Part shown: piece after piece, positions 1 to 12,939 of the stretch | How positions within the stretch are numbered: position 1 is the stretch's first letter | Layout of the letters: each line of letters starts with the position of its first letter | Notes under the pieces: model-generated | What the model saw: the letters and a program-made list of their open reading frames with translations, nothing else | Told to the model about the DNA's origin: nothing | The model's database searches: none | NCBI GenBank assembly: GCA_013365325.1 | Contig: JABVXV010000062.1 | Span: forward strand, 124,001-188,000 | Direction: 5' to 3' | DNA length: 64,000 bases | From: Dipetalonema caudispina | Taxonomy: Eukaryota; Nematoda; Chromadorea; Rhabditida; Onchocercidae | Position numbers and translations under genes: made by a program

Positions 1-10
1 TATGTGAATA

Positions 11-53
<43 letters not shown>

Positions 54-70
54 GTGTGTGTGTGTGTGTA
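1..70. repeat. TGTATG/TG microsatellite
   Basis: About ten tandem copies of a TATGTG-like hexamer pass into pure TG. A related TG/TATG repeat lies near the right end of the window. This is simple sequence with no coding potential. Confidence 0.9.
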
Positions 71-2271
71 TCTGTTGATTATTGGATGTTCCATCTTTCA
101 CCCGCTCTTGTGATGTTGAATTGGACGATTGCTTAATCATTTTTTTTTTTTTATGATATTTGAAAGGAAAGGAATGTCAATTTAGACTGGCATTTTTATT
201 TTTGTAGTATTGTTATGATACTTTGGTTGATTTCAATTTACCGCTAATAAAATTTATGTGAATATCTATTTTTGTTTGTTGAAAGCTTTTATTATCTTAA
301 GTAGTATTTATTGCACTAATATCAAAAATAAATCTCTTACATAATGCCTAGCAAGCAGATGATCGGAACTCATTTTAAAATTCTTAAATCTTATACGAGA
401 AGGGATTGTTTAGTTGTTTAAATAATTCAAAGTTCAAATTAGCTTAGTTCGACAGTCTCTTCTCTTTTTTCTTTTCAATAAAAAGTTAAAAGGTTAGAGA
501 CATGGAGACGCATGATAGATTCCTTACTTTTTATGTGTAATCGGTAAATCATCGATCCACTTTTATTAAAATAAGTAATTTGTTAAATTACTAAGCATCA
601 AAACAAGCTGTATGATGCATTTTAAGCAAAACTCTTTGACAAAAGAAGTCAAAAGATACATGAAATTCGTTAATGGAAATGAGAAGGAAAGGATAGGTAG
701 CCATTGATTCGGGTCAAAGGAAGTGGGACAAAATTTTCAGGCTATTTATTAAAGCTCCTGTTACAGTAGAATAGTTCGGGAAAATGCAGCTGGAATCATT
801 GGAAAAGATAAAAAAAACAAGTTAACTCTGTCGTTTCCTCTTTTCCGGTTCGATTTTACGAAGCTTATGATAGTCATCTTTTTCATAGATTCCTGTCGAT
901 TGTAACTTTTAAATACTAAAGAAAATACAAGATAAACAATTTTCATAATAGAATGTTTCTTTGAGTGGATTGATTTGCGATATCAGAACTTTGAATTTTG
1001 AAGTTTTCAACTCTTCAGTACTATCCACACAGTCAACATATTGAAATGAAACATCTGTTGTATAACTCCGAATCATAGTTTTTTAATTCGTTTTTTTTTT
1101 TTTGAAATTAATTAAGAAAGCTAGAGCAGATTATTTGTTACTCTTGCTATCTCTCCGGAAACTTTGAAAATAGTCACTTAGAACTTTTCTGTCACACTAA
1201 AGGATGTAAAGAACTCACTAAAAGCTGGAAATTCTGTTTTCGAAATTGAACTTCTCTCCTGATATTTTCTGGTTTCAGGTATTTTCAGGAAATCAAAAAA
1301 TATCTCCAATTATTCCATTGTAATCTTTCGATTTTTTTTTTCATAAAGTTAAACTAAGTCCAACATTGAGACAGACTTCGTTTGAAATTCACATGTCTAC
1401 ATTGCTATCTTTTTTTATACCTTTGGCATTTCCGGTTTATCAATATCTTTATTTTAACGGGATAATGTAAGAATGTAGTTCGAATGATTAACTTCTTTAG
1501 AAATCTTCAATTTTGTTTCAATTCCAAATGGTACTTTTTCCATTCATTTGCTTATGAAAAATTTCATTGGAATTTGATCTTTTCGAGGGGACAAATTATA
1601 AATGATGATCAGTGATGATCATACATATGTTTGTAGGATTATTTAATATGTTGATAAGTTATGGGATACTTCTTTTGCAGTTAATGTATTTTGAAAATGA
1701 ATTCTGAATAATTATGTTAGTAAGTATCAGGCAAGATTGTAATCCATCATCATAGATCTCAAAATCTTAGGATTCACTACTGAAATGATAGTTGGGATTT
1801 TTGGACACAGTTAAATATAAATATGCAAATGGCAGCATTTAGCAGTGTTGCAGTCCACAACTAAAAAACTTATAAATTTTGATATTTAATCAGCCTTTAA
1901 AATCCACCATAAAAAGTTTCCCATCCATAGCTTGAACACATTTCTTGATCCAATTGGTTCAAAAAAACTTTCACATCAAAGGAATAATTGAAGTAAGATT
2001 TAATAAATGTCATTTATTTCATACTTGATAATCTACTATCTTACCGTATATCTGTATTGTACCTTGCTGTACCATACTGCACTATACTACGTGCTTTACC
2101 TATGTGTAACACACTACAGTAATACCGTATTCGCATTTTTTGACTGCCATACTGTACGATTTTGCTCTTACAGTATGCATGTTAAACAAAACAATAGCAA
2201 TTCCATGTTCTCTTTCTCTATAAAAAGATGCCGAAATTATGATGGATATTCTGCTCAAAGGAAAGTTTAAA

Positions 2272-2313
2272 ATACGGCAACAATTTGATGTAATTGTTAA
2301 ATTATTGCCGTAT
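2272..2313. repeat. Short hairpin with 15-bp arms
   Basis: Arms 2272-2286 and 2299-2313 are reverse complements except for one position, around a 12-base loop. The outer nine bases (ATACGGCAA and its complement) match perfectly and are more GC-rich than the surroundings. It is too short for a typical microRNA precursor. It could be a DNA palindrome or a remnant of a mobile element. Confidence 0.5.
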
Positions 2314-2581
2314 GCATTTAATAGAATTTTTATATGAGTCAGTTAATTTGTAAAAAAGAAAAAAAAATTACTTTAACAAACTATTAAAGAAAGAGTAAGC
2401 TTTTAAAGAAAAGGAAAAAAAAAAATGACCGTTTCTTATGCATTCATCTCATTTAATGGATGATTTCTCAATACATACGATATTTTTTTCATTCCTGCTT
2501 TAAAAAAGTAGAAAAAATTGATTGTTCTGTGGAAGTGTAGTCACTGTCTGTCTATCTATCTATTAAACCTAACATAAACAC

Positions 2582-2585
<4 letters not shown>

Positions 2586-2612
<27 letters not shown>
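2586..2612. repeat. TA dinucleotide repeat
   Basis: An uninterrupted alternating T/A run of about 27 bases in intergenic sequence. Confidence 0.9.
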
Positions 2613-2617
<5 letters not shown>

Positions 2618-4361
2618 AGTACAGAATCTCGAACAAATGAAAATTAAAATAGACAACTAAATATAAATAAGTATCCATGCAAACATTAGAAAGAAATATC
2701 GAAAATTTGAAAAGCTTGAAATCAATTGATAAAGATCTGATAAATATAAAGCTGTTGCGAAGATAAATGACTAACTGGCCTTGAGGCCATAAAGAACATT
2801 GAAGCATATGAGAAAGCAATAAATCTTTTGTTTTTGACAAAAATAATCGTATTTCTGTTCGTTTCTTCCCTCACTCTTATCATTAGAGATTTTCCAATCA
2901 TTATTCAGAAATTTTGTACATTTTCATTTTCTACCATTAAATTCTGCATTCATAACTTTCTGGCACAATTATCACTACCATTCCGACCTTATCTTTTATT
3001 ATTATTGCAAGTATGCTTAATTATCCTTCTGCAATTTCTAATATTTATCCTTTCCTGATCCTATTAGCTATTAGTCCAAAAATTTAAAGCAACTTCAAAT
3101 AGGTAAATTCTCATCCGAATGTGGTAAAACCGACTTAAGACAATTCGACTGAATTGTTGCACATGCTTTTTATACCTGTAATTTTCATATTTCACCGAAC
3201 AGTACAATTGCAATGGTAATTTTTACCGATGCAATTACACTCTTATCCAGTTAAAAAACTTGAATTTCACAGACAAATAGGCCATCTTCGTTAAGAAAGA
3301 GATTTTCACGACAGGATCGTAAGCGATAGTAGACGGATCGATAATGTTATAGCTAGTTGAAGGGAGAAAAAGATGCACTTCCAAAAATGTGTCATCCATT
3401 TTAAAACCATAACATACATAAATGATAAATCGAAATTAAATGAAAATATTTTTCTTTTCCTCGAAAATCTTCACCATTAACTGAGAGAATTTCATATTGC
3501 TTAAGATTTTTATATCTTTTTGATGAACAGTACAATTTCCGAATCATTTCATTGCGTATTTTCCATCTGGATATTTTATAACAATCACATACGTATTTAT
3601 TTAGGTAATACTGCAATCCGGAAGGACCCAGAAAGACAAGTATAGTCTTGTCTAATCCTGTATTAGGATAGAACAGGTACAACACTTAACATTCTTAGCT
3701 TTTGCTCTTAGCTTCCAGTTTACATATCATATTTGAAATGCTATTCAGCAGATCCAATAATTGAAATATCCCATACTAATCGATTACTAACTTACAATAA
3801 AATTAACTTTGCAATTTGATAGGAATAAATTAGATTTTATTCATCTTTTTACACATAAACGATTTGTTTCAATTAATGATTTCTACTTTTAGATGGTCAT
3901 CATCGTATTAAAAGGACAAAGAAAAAACATCAAAATTCTTGTTAATGCAATTTTTTTTTTTTTTGAATTTAACAACAAATTTCCATTACTAATACCAAAA
4001 TTTTTCGTTACCTTACAGGGAATATTTCGATGCTCAAATCTTACATGTAACAACAGTATCATTTATCATTCAACAAATTAATGTGGTGTGGCAGTAACAA
4101 CGACAATGTGGAGCATTTGGATTCTCAGTTAGTACTATTTCTTTTTTCATCTCAATATTTCCTCTATCATCCAATTATCAGTCAATCTATTCGATTATCA
4201 TACCAGAAAAAATGAGTATTACCTGTTTGATTCACATATATCATTTTTTGATGCCTTTTCATCTTTATCATTCAGTTTGAGAAATATAGAAAACGATACA
4301 GTTTGAAAATTTTTAAATAAGATTATCAGGGAGAATGAATGATACTATACCAAAAAAGGGA

Positions 4362-4540
4362 GAAAGAGAGAGAGAGAGAGAGAAGGAGAGATAGAGGGAG
4401 AGAGAGAGAGAGAAAAATCTTTCAATTATAAATCTTTCGTAATGTCATCGAGAAATTGCTTGTTGATTAAATTTGTAGTCCTTAAAGTGTAAGTAAGTAA
4501 GTAACTGAGAGAGAGAGGGAGAGAGAGAGAGAGAGAGCAT
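4362..4540. repeat. Pair of GA-rich tracts
   Basis: Two nearly pure GAGA tracts, about 4362-4414 and 4506-4539, separated by about 90 bases of ordinary sequence. They lie 400-600 bases upstream of the FHIP1 start. GAGA tracts recur at about 16.6, 17.4 and 43.2 kb, so this is a common simple repeat of this genome. Confidence 0.8.
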
Positions 4541-4620
4541 AAAACAAATTTAGACAATACCGGTGATATTTGGTTGCGATGTATCATCCTAGTACCTATT
4601 GCAACTATATTCCATTCAGT

Positions 4621-4621
<1 letters not shown>

Positions 4622-4668
<47 letters not shown>
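4622..4668. repeat. 47-base poly-T run
   Basis: An unbroken homopolymer of 47 T residues about 300 bases before the FHIP1 start codon. Its exact length is unlikely to be reliable in an assembly. Confidence 0.95.
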
Positions 4669-4673
<5 letters not shown>

Positions 4674-4952
4674 GTAGGCAGTTGAGAGTTTACCTTTATT
4701 TCTATTCAGTACGCCGTAATAAACATTTGTTAAAATAAATGAAGTGGAATTTTTGTTTTATTTGCCAATCAGTTCGTTTTCACTTTATTTTTTAGACATG
4801 AAAAAATTGGGAATGTTTTTAATATTTTAGGTACCATTTTATCAACCTAATATCTTGTTTATTTATTTAATAAGTTCAGAAATATCAGTACTGTTAACAC
4901 TTTCATTCTTATAAAATCATTTATCTGTTGAATCATAAATGTTTGTTAAGAT

Positions 4953-4964
4953 TCTCTTGTAGGT
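4953..4964 (+). promoter_or_regulatory. Probable trans-splice acceptor of FHIP1
   Basis: A pyrimidine-rich stretch ends in TTGTAG at 4962, two bases before the ATG at 4965. No upstream coding exon in the right phase was found, so this acceptor most likely receives a spliced leader. It supports 4965 as the initiator. Confidence 0.5.
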
Positions 4965-7900
4965 ATGCGACGATGGTTTTCCAAATTGGGTTCAACATCC
5001 GTGGCTAGCACATCACGCATCATATCACCCACTCCAGCTTCATCTGGATTGACATCTGTGGAACAGCTTGTCGATTCACCGATTCCTTCATCACCAACAC
5101 CGTTCATCATCTCAAAATCAGATATTCACTGGAATGTCGATTTTGCATCCGATCCATATTCATGGGAGAGCTGTTTCGATACACATTGGGAAGCAGCTGA
5201 AGAGTTGCTGGAAAATGAAGAGGAAATTAACTATGAAAAAGTCAGTAATTAAAGTATAACCTATAACTTAAAACTAGATTAAATTACTTCACGTATAGTT
5301 TATGAATCACGTTAAAATACTTTAACTATAATTCCTTTACTTAAACAATGTTTGGAATCATTTATTAACAACCTTTATGTCTAAATAGAAGCTATTTATT
5401 CATTTACAATATTATTTCTTTTTTTCTTCATCATTTTTTTTCATTGTTCTTCTTTGTAAATATCATGAAAATCCACTAGTTATTATAGGTACTAACTGTA
5501 TTCCAACACTTAAGCTGCACAGTGCAATTGTTAATGATGGAAGCAAATGCACAACCGGAATCTGCTATTGGCCCTATATTGGACCGTCATTTCACTCATC
5601 AGATTATGGAAAGAGTAGTTGACTGGGCAATTGCAGCTCCACATTTTTTGACACCAACATGTCAGGTATGTAAATTAATCTATGTATTGTTGGTTTGAAT
5701 AAAAGAGAAATAAGATATCTAGGATTAAAGCACTAGAATTATATTGATCTTGTAATAATCAACTGTTTTCGTTAAGAATAATATTGTTGTATACTTATGT
5801 TCATTAGATTTTGTTATGACATCATAAAAGCAGTGTATCGCTTAGTCTTATATGACGTAGAAATAAAATTTTGTTGTTGAATAATCTTTCTTCGTACATC
5901 ATGTGGATCGAAAATTGGAACATTGAATTTGCTAAAATTTACCAATTGCAATGTCAGCTATCCGGTTGAGAATAATAATTTTTGTAATATTTAGACTTTA
6001 TTTCAAATTTTAATGATTTTAATATACATCTCAAGATACTTCGTATGTGTCAAACTAAGAGACAGTCCAATGTTTATGTTTTTTAGTTACTATAAATGTT
6101 TTACAGATGGCAGTATTTCACGTGTTTATTTTAGTAAAATGTTAATGAAGTAATTTAAATTCTCCAGGTTAATTTGATTCGTCTTTATGAAATTGTTGTT
6201 GGAGAAAGTCATACACAGAATCACTGCTTGCTGGTACATAAGCCAATGTTACTTCCTTTGCTGAAATTACTGGGTTGGTGTAGAAAGAGTGCAGAAAAGA
6301 GGAATTTTACTCCATCTAATACGGATAGGCATTTCGTTTTACTTTTAAATCAGGTTAATTTTTGATGTTCGTGATAAATGATCTTGTTAGCTGCATGTTC
6401 ATGGTTTAGATTAAACAATGTAATGACAAGTCTTATTTATAGAAATAAAAAAAAAAAGCAATATGTTCATAGTGAACATTATTTGTTAAATGTAGACTTC
6501 ATATAAGCTTTAGTGTATTATTTTATGAGTATATAATTGTAGATTATCTAACTCTGTGTAAAAGGGAGGCTGGACAATTCAAGAAAGAAAGCTTGGAAAT
6601 GTATGAATTTTCTTCCTCTATATAAAAAGCATTTAAATATTTCAGATCTGCACAAAACTGGCAGAAGATGCGACATTGTTGCATTTCTTTTTCGATTTTG
6701 ATGATGATTGTGATGAGCAGTTTTTGGTGTTCAGCCTGCTGATCCCATATCTTTATGATTCTGGTGAAGTTGGACAGTTAGCACGTGATGCATTACTTCT
6801 GATACTTTCTGTTTCACGGAAGTTGAAGCGCATTGCTGCATTTATTGCTGTAAAGGTTCGCGAAAACTTTTTAATCCATAATCGACTTTTCTCAAGATTA
6901 ATACAGTAAAATCAAGTCGAATGACATATTTACAGAAATATTAACCACTAAATGGCTTAAATGAAATGTTTTGGTGATTATGAGGAGTTTCTTTGCAAGA
7001 GGTTCATGCAAAATTTGCGTTCGATTGCTAAATAGCTTTTCAGTCTGTGATGGTGTTTGAATAAAGCAAAAGGAATAACATTTTTCAAACTATTGGACCT
7101 GTCATTTACCTTAGTTCCTTTAAAACCAATTCTGACGTTCTGCAAATTTATTAAGAGAATGTCTTCAAATGTTTCCTTCACTTCATTTTTCTTATCTCGG
7201 CGTTTTAACGCTGCATGAATTAAAATTTATGTAAAGCTTTTTGTTGCAGTCAAACTTTTGTCCGGTGGTTGCAACGGGTCTTTCGGGTTGCTTTTCCCAG
7301 TTATCACGCTCAGTTGGTTCAATATTATACGTAAGCGATGATTGGCATAAGATAAATGCTGATGATATCGATTCTTATCCCAGCTTATTGGATTTCCACT
7401 CGTCATTAATTTTCTGTAATGCTGTTATACAGGTCACTAGTGTTATAATATTGGTGGTGATTTAGAAAAATTCAATTATTTTCTTCAAAGAAAATAAATT
7501 TTTTTCTAGAACAAGAGATTAAAAACTTTAGTAAACAGTGTGTTTCTAGGTTGCTCACAGCTATGTTGTATCACAGGTCATTACGTACATTTATCACGGG
7601 TTTTTGCTTCCTGTCGTTCTACCTTCATTATTGCAGGTACCACTCATTCTATATGGAACAAAAAATCTAATGGTCCATCCGTTTCAGATTTAAAACATAA
7701 AATAGTTTTGATTCTTCAACGCTGGCTTATTCACATTCCTAATCTTTTTTTTTTTTGCTCCAATTAATGCCGCAGTTTTGAAAGTTTGCCTATCAGTGAT
7801 AATTTTTCCAGGGTGGGCAGGATGAGCTTATCTCATCAACAGCCTATTATCATCTTTGCTTGGATAGTGTCACTGAGACAGCGCTTATACAAGCAATAAT

Positions 7901-10900
7901 AAAATTACTTCTTGTTGAAAGCTGTGAAGGTAACAAAAAAGTGCTTGATGTTGTCGTGGAAAGGATATCTGCCGGAAATCGGGTTTATTTTATTTCGTAA
8001 AGTTGCTATTTTCATTTAATCATAAATTCCTATTTACCATACTTTCTCACTTATCTATATTCAGTTAATGATGGATTTCATTTTCTCGCAGAATCATTCA
8101 AAGCTATTAAAAAATAATTTTTTCTTTACTAATTCATCACATAATTTTTTGTCCGAGGTCGATCTTAATAAATTGTGAGGATTTTTACACTCTCTGGAAG
8201 CAAGAACTTTTTCTATAAAATCTAGTAAACTCATACACTAATGCAATTTTAAAGATGCGGTTTAATGGGCTTCTCTTATTTCCTATTTTTTCCAGCTTAG
8301 CCAAGTGAGTTTATCGTTGGTGAGAACTTTGATTGATTTACGATGCGAAGACATCATGTTCGATCTCGTTTTCAAGTAGACTATTTTTTTCAATTGTTTT
8401 CTGGCAGTTCACCAGTTTGCTTTATTTCGTTTGCTTTATAGCTTCATCATTTTAAGAAGTCTGGAATTGACGAAACACTCTCAACTGACATTTACTCTAA
8501 TATTAACTTTATAGGGACTCAATTTTTTTTAGATATCTTCTGCCTTGTACATTTTTACAACCTAACCAAACGCTTCATTTAAAGAATCAGAAATATGTAA
8601 GGACGGCTGCTCAAACTTTACTGACATTTATTCCTGAATGTACGTATAAATCTTCAGCCGTAAGTTTCTAAATTTTCTATTTCAAATATATACCTGCTTT
8701 TTGATTGTGTTAACCTCGCTTTTTCTTTTTATTTTTACTTACACTCATATTGTTTATTCATATTTACTTCAAAATGTTCCAGCTGTGCTCCCAAGAGACT
8801 CTTCGTATTTATCTCAATGAATGTCGAAATTATGTGCAACAAACAACAAATGCCTGTTGTGAGAAGTGGGCTTGGAGTTATGATGGTCGCAGTCCTTCGT
8901 TTCTTATGCCAAAGTTAAGTTCAGACGATGAAAGCATCACTAATTGTAATGGGGTGAGTAATTTATCCTTTAAATAGGCAGGCCTTTGTTATTTTCAAGT
9001 AAAGTTTCAATATTAGATGCTGCTGAATAGCTTTGCGAGCATGATGGATTGAAATTACAGGCAAGTTCCAGTGTATTAGTTCCCTATTCAATTTCAGTTA
9101 AAGTTATTTATTTCATCAAAAATGTATCTTTTAAATAAAATTGAGTTGTCACATGTTCATCAGGAAAAGGTTCCTGTTGTTTTTTTGCTGATAGATTTTG
9201 AGCTTATCAATTTGGTTATATATCCATTTATGTCTTTGCAAATATGATTTGGAAGATATTTTTCAGATTTCAGTACGCTAAGATTGTGCATTATTCATTT
9301 CTTCAATCTATCAGTAAATTTATTTAGACATTTGTTCGACGTTCTTCGATACGTTCATCAATGGCCTCAGCGCGAAATGGTTTGAATCGATACTTCGTGA
9401 GTCGAAATGCTCACATTACCGCTGAAAGTTTACGTCAGCATACTCCACTACCAGAATTGGGACAACAAGAATCGTCATCAAGAAGCAGCTTTCCATACGA
9501 TATTGCAGATTCTTCACTAGTTCTGGATGATGAAGACGATGAACTGATTGTACCACCTTTAACGTTAGTTTTATGAAAATCTCATGTAATGTTGTTGCTA
9601 TGTAAAATATTGAAGAACTTACTAGTTTTTATCCTTTATGAACTATCATCCATCATTTATTGTCAAATTACTGAATTATCAGTTTTCCAAAGTTTTATTT
9701 CACAGTTGTTAATACCTATTTGACTTCTTCGACTTGTTGTCTGGCTGAACTCCTATTCATTTAGACCAAAATCGCTTATGATGATGACTTCATCGAGTGA
9801 TTATTTTCAATTTGCATACGGAGAATTGTCGGAAACTGACACAGAAGCGATCAATCCCAACACGATGAGCATGAGTGAAACACCACTGCAAACAGTTTCA
9901 GACAAAGGAAGTTTGGCAAGCACGAGTGCAAATTGTGATATTGATATTGAAATGGCACGGTCGTTCGTTCTGAGAGGTTGGGGACAAGTTGAGGTGCAGC
10001 TTGATTAGAAACTTTTTATAGGAATTCGTTTGAAGTTTCCGATACGTCTTCAAACAACTGATGGAGACGTTTGTTATTTTATGTGACACAGTCATACTAT
10101 TTAGTAGGTGTGCTCCTTGAGGAATCATTTAAGTAAATTTTTAGTTTTGTTCTTAGCTCGTCTTTTTTTATTCTGGAAAAATTTCTCTGTGCATTCTTTC
10201 ACAAGAAGACAAGGGACCTATTCATTCATATCCTGAAAAGTTCCAAAATATTTCTAAAGTCAGTCATGCATTCAGGATACGGAAACTTTTATGGCATTGA
10301 TGGATAGAGTGCCAGCATCGAAAATAAAGCATTCCTTGGAAGAAAATTTGGCTTTAATTGATTCACGAATCCAGTATCTTGATGAGTTGAAAGCTGAGGC
10401 CAAACCACAGGAATCAGAAAATGAAGAATTTAAGAATGATGCAAATAACAACAGTGACAATGAGTATCATGCGCCGTTAGGACAGCCGATCGAATGTTTT
10501 GAAAATCAAGGTGATTTTTAAATAAATTTATTCTTATTTGCTTCTTGATTATTCGAGAGTTTCAGTCATAGCGTTTTGGTCAAATTCAACTTGTTGCCTC
10601 TCTCCGAATAAGACAATATTTTCTTAGGAGTTTGCGTGTTTTTTCGTGTTCATGATTTATATTCCATTTATGTATTAATTATCCACTTTGTTAATATGTG
10701 GAGTAATGCAGTTTGACAGTGTCATTTCTTCTATGAGTGTTGTCAGTTACCGCTTAAGATTTGAAGAATTTGAGTTGCTCATAGGTCTCATTGCATTATG
10801 TTGTTTTACGTCCCAAAATATCGGAAAGATTTGTTTTATCCAGAGTAGAAATGAAGTGCTGCCCAATCATACTGATAAAATCGACTTTATATAAGCTAGG

Positions 10901-12939
10901 ATAAACTTTATTTTATTCATAAATTATGTATCTTTTGAAGCATATGATTTTTATAAAGGTGTTGGACCTTTCCTGGAATCTATACTACGTTCCTTGGAGA
11001 ATATGCTGGATAATTCGTTATATGTAACACTACAAACAACATCGGTGTTGGCAGCACTTGCATCATATCCTCAGCCACTTATTGCTCATTACCTATTTGA
11101 TCAACGCATGCTTTTGCAGCCTAATGTGAAAAATTTTTTTAAGGTAGGTAAGAAATGTGTCTTTTGAAAATTTTAGAAACTTTGTTTCTGGCTTATCATT
11201 TTTTTTAATTTATTTTTTTCTGAAGGTTATGGATTTACTAAAAACGCGAATTGATGCATACGCTTCATCACTTGATGGTTTTGATGTTTTGCTGGAACGA
11301 GGGATCAAATTTCTACGATCAAGAGCTGAACGCTATGAGAAAGTAAGTTTCCTTCACTTGACTACATTTGGAAAGTTTCCTGAACTTTATTTTTTGTTAA
11401 AAGTTTTGGTATTGAAGGCCATGGAAAGTAATCGACAGTATACGTTGCACTCACGATCTTCCGGTGACTCGTTTTCGCGAAACGGCAACATGGAAGGGAC
11501 GAATTCGTCGAAAGGTTTACTAAATCGGTAATTATGACTTATCCTATTTTAATCAGTTTTAATATTTTCTAACATTGGCATTACTATCGTCAACTTTTTT
11601 GACAATGCAGATGTTAAAATGTCTATAATACATAACTGCGTACATTTTTCTTTTGAAGTTTAAATGTATGGGTATCTGTTATATACAACTTTGTTTTCTC
11701 ATAATGAGGTTCGCAAGAGCAGCATATCAGTCTTCAGACCAACTGGTCATGACAGCATGCCAAAGCTATGCGACAGAAAGACTTTGAATCGTCCTCAGGG
11801 AATTAAAAAAATTTTGTAGAAATTGTAGTCTAATAAATATCTTTTTTAGATTCAGACCTTTCGGCAATAAACGCCTCTACCCTTCCAACGGTTCTGCTCA
11901 TCCACATGAATTTCGTATTTATACACACAAAGCAATGGAAAGTCGTGATGTAACACTGGACCATGCTCGAGCAAAACAGTTTGTTTTTGCAGCTATCATA
12001 TTGTCGCAGTTTTGTCAGGTAACCTTTTTTCATTAAATGTATTGTATCATTTTTCATTGATTGTGATTTGAACCATTATAAATAAATTTATCAGACCTGA
12101 TATTTGTTTCCTTTTCCTGGTATTGTTATAAATACACACGTAATACGTTTTCTGAGAGAAGCTATTGATATCCTTTTTTTTCTAGGGATTTTTCGAATCT
12201 TTTTCGTACATTAACTTTTTCGTATTTTTTTAGACTCTTTTACCGTTGTTAGATGAAAGCTTTATTTTACATGATTTACAAACCCACTCGCACTTCACAG
12301 TTCAGTAATTGTTAGGTTTTGAAATACTAAAAGGTTTAGCAATGGGTAGCTCAATTAACGGAGTGTTAACTTACTGAAAAATAGAGATTCGCATAATTTA
12401 GATTTGAAATTCCGAGATTTTAATTGAAATTTTTGTATAAAATATATTTCTGAGCTTTTTTCTTTCAGGAATTGGCTGCCACGGTATTACAACATTCCAC
12501 CGTTGTTCCGCGACCAAAAGGTAATTTGAACAAAATATAGTGAAACACATTTATATCTAAGCCTTTTTTGGTTGAAATTGGAAATGTTACGGTTTTTTTG
12601 AAATATTCAGCTTTGCCGGCAAAAGATTATCCAGGCGGGAGGTCAACAGTGTTGGTAGGGAATGCGAATTGTTGTGTTGACTTTCCCGCTTCTTTTATCG
12701 ATTTTTCGTGAAATGTTTTGCATAGTTGCCTCGCTGTTATAATTGGTTAATTTATGCTAGAAGTTTGCTTCTTTTCCACTACAGCAGTACTCTCTGAGAA
12801 AACGGATCAGTACCAAATACCTTCAAAAAAAAAAGACCAACCACTCAAAGATTTAATATGTCCTCAAATGTCAATTGTGACATCATCATTGCAACTTGAA
12901 ACCGTGAATATTTCAGGTACTCGTGATTCTTCACTTTAG
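4965..12939 (+). CDS. FHIP1: FHIP1-type FHF complex subunit (HOOK-interacting protein)
   Basis: FHIP proteins join FTS and Hook in the cytoplasmic FHF complex, which links dynein to endosomal cargo through Rab GTPases. I assembled exons 4965-5240, 5489-5665, 6168-6353, 6646-6855, 7250-7432, 7550-7636, 7812-7982, 8296-8375, 8533-8659, 8783-8953, 9328-9563, 9765-9993, 10276-10510, 10959-11143, 11226-11342, 11418-11527, 11850-12018, 12469-12520 and 12785-12939. All phases agree and give about 1050 residues, close to the size of vertebrate FHIP1 proteins. Family hallmarks: an N-terminal W-F-S-K-L start; SNFCPVVATGLSG followed by DDWH; FCNAVIQVAHSYV; YIYHGFLLPV; then FLRSRAERYE. A charged variable stretch fills about residues 560-790, and the conserved end reads FAAIILSQFCQELAATVLQHS. 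The acceptor before 10959 (TAAAG) is weak but the phase fits. The last exon, about 52 residues, is lysine-rich, poorly conserved and the least certain part. Confidence 0.9.
12611..12654 (+). other. Possible cassette exon of FHIP1
   Basis: A segment flanked by TATTCAG and GTAGGG splice signals. It joins in phase after the exon ending at 12520 and adds residues starting A-L-P-A-K-D-Y-P-G-G. Including it shifts the last exon to another frame ending at 12856, so it would give a different C-terminus. Its use is unproven. Confidence 0.35.

Larger units (their letters stand above)
1..4962. other. Intergenic region with simple repeats
   Basis: No gene is supported here. The stretch is AT-rich, begins with a TGTATG-type array, and contains a TA dinucleotide run, two GA-rich tracts, many poly-T runs and a short hairpin near 2.3 kb. 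Open frames up to about 95 codons occur (for example minus 3401-3685) but have no flanking splice signals or recognisable domain and can be chance. The last part is the upstream region of the FHIP1 gene. Confidence 0.6.

Noticed and set aside
2007..2270. 87-codon plus-strand open frame
   Set aside because: Tyrosine/leucine-rich translation of AT-rich repeat-like sequence with no supporting context.
3401..3685. 94-codon minus-strand open frame
   Set aside because: It reads somewhat protein-like but has no splice signals, neighbours or recognisable motif; it is within chance expectation for a window this long.
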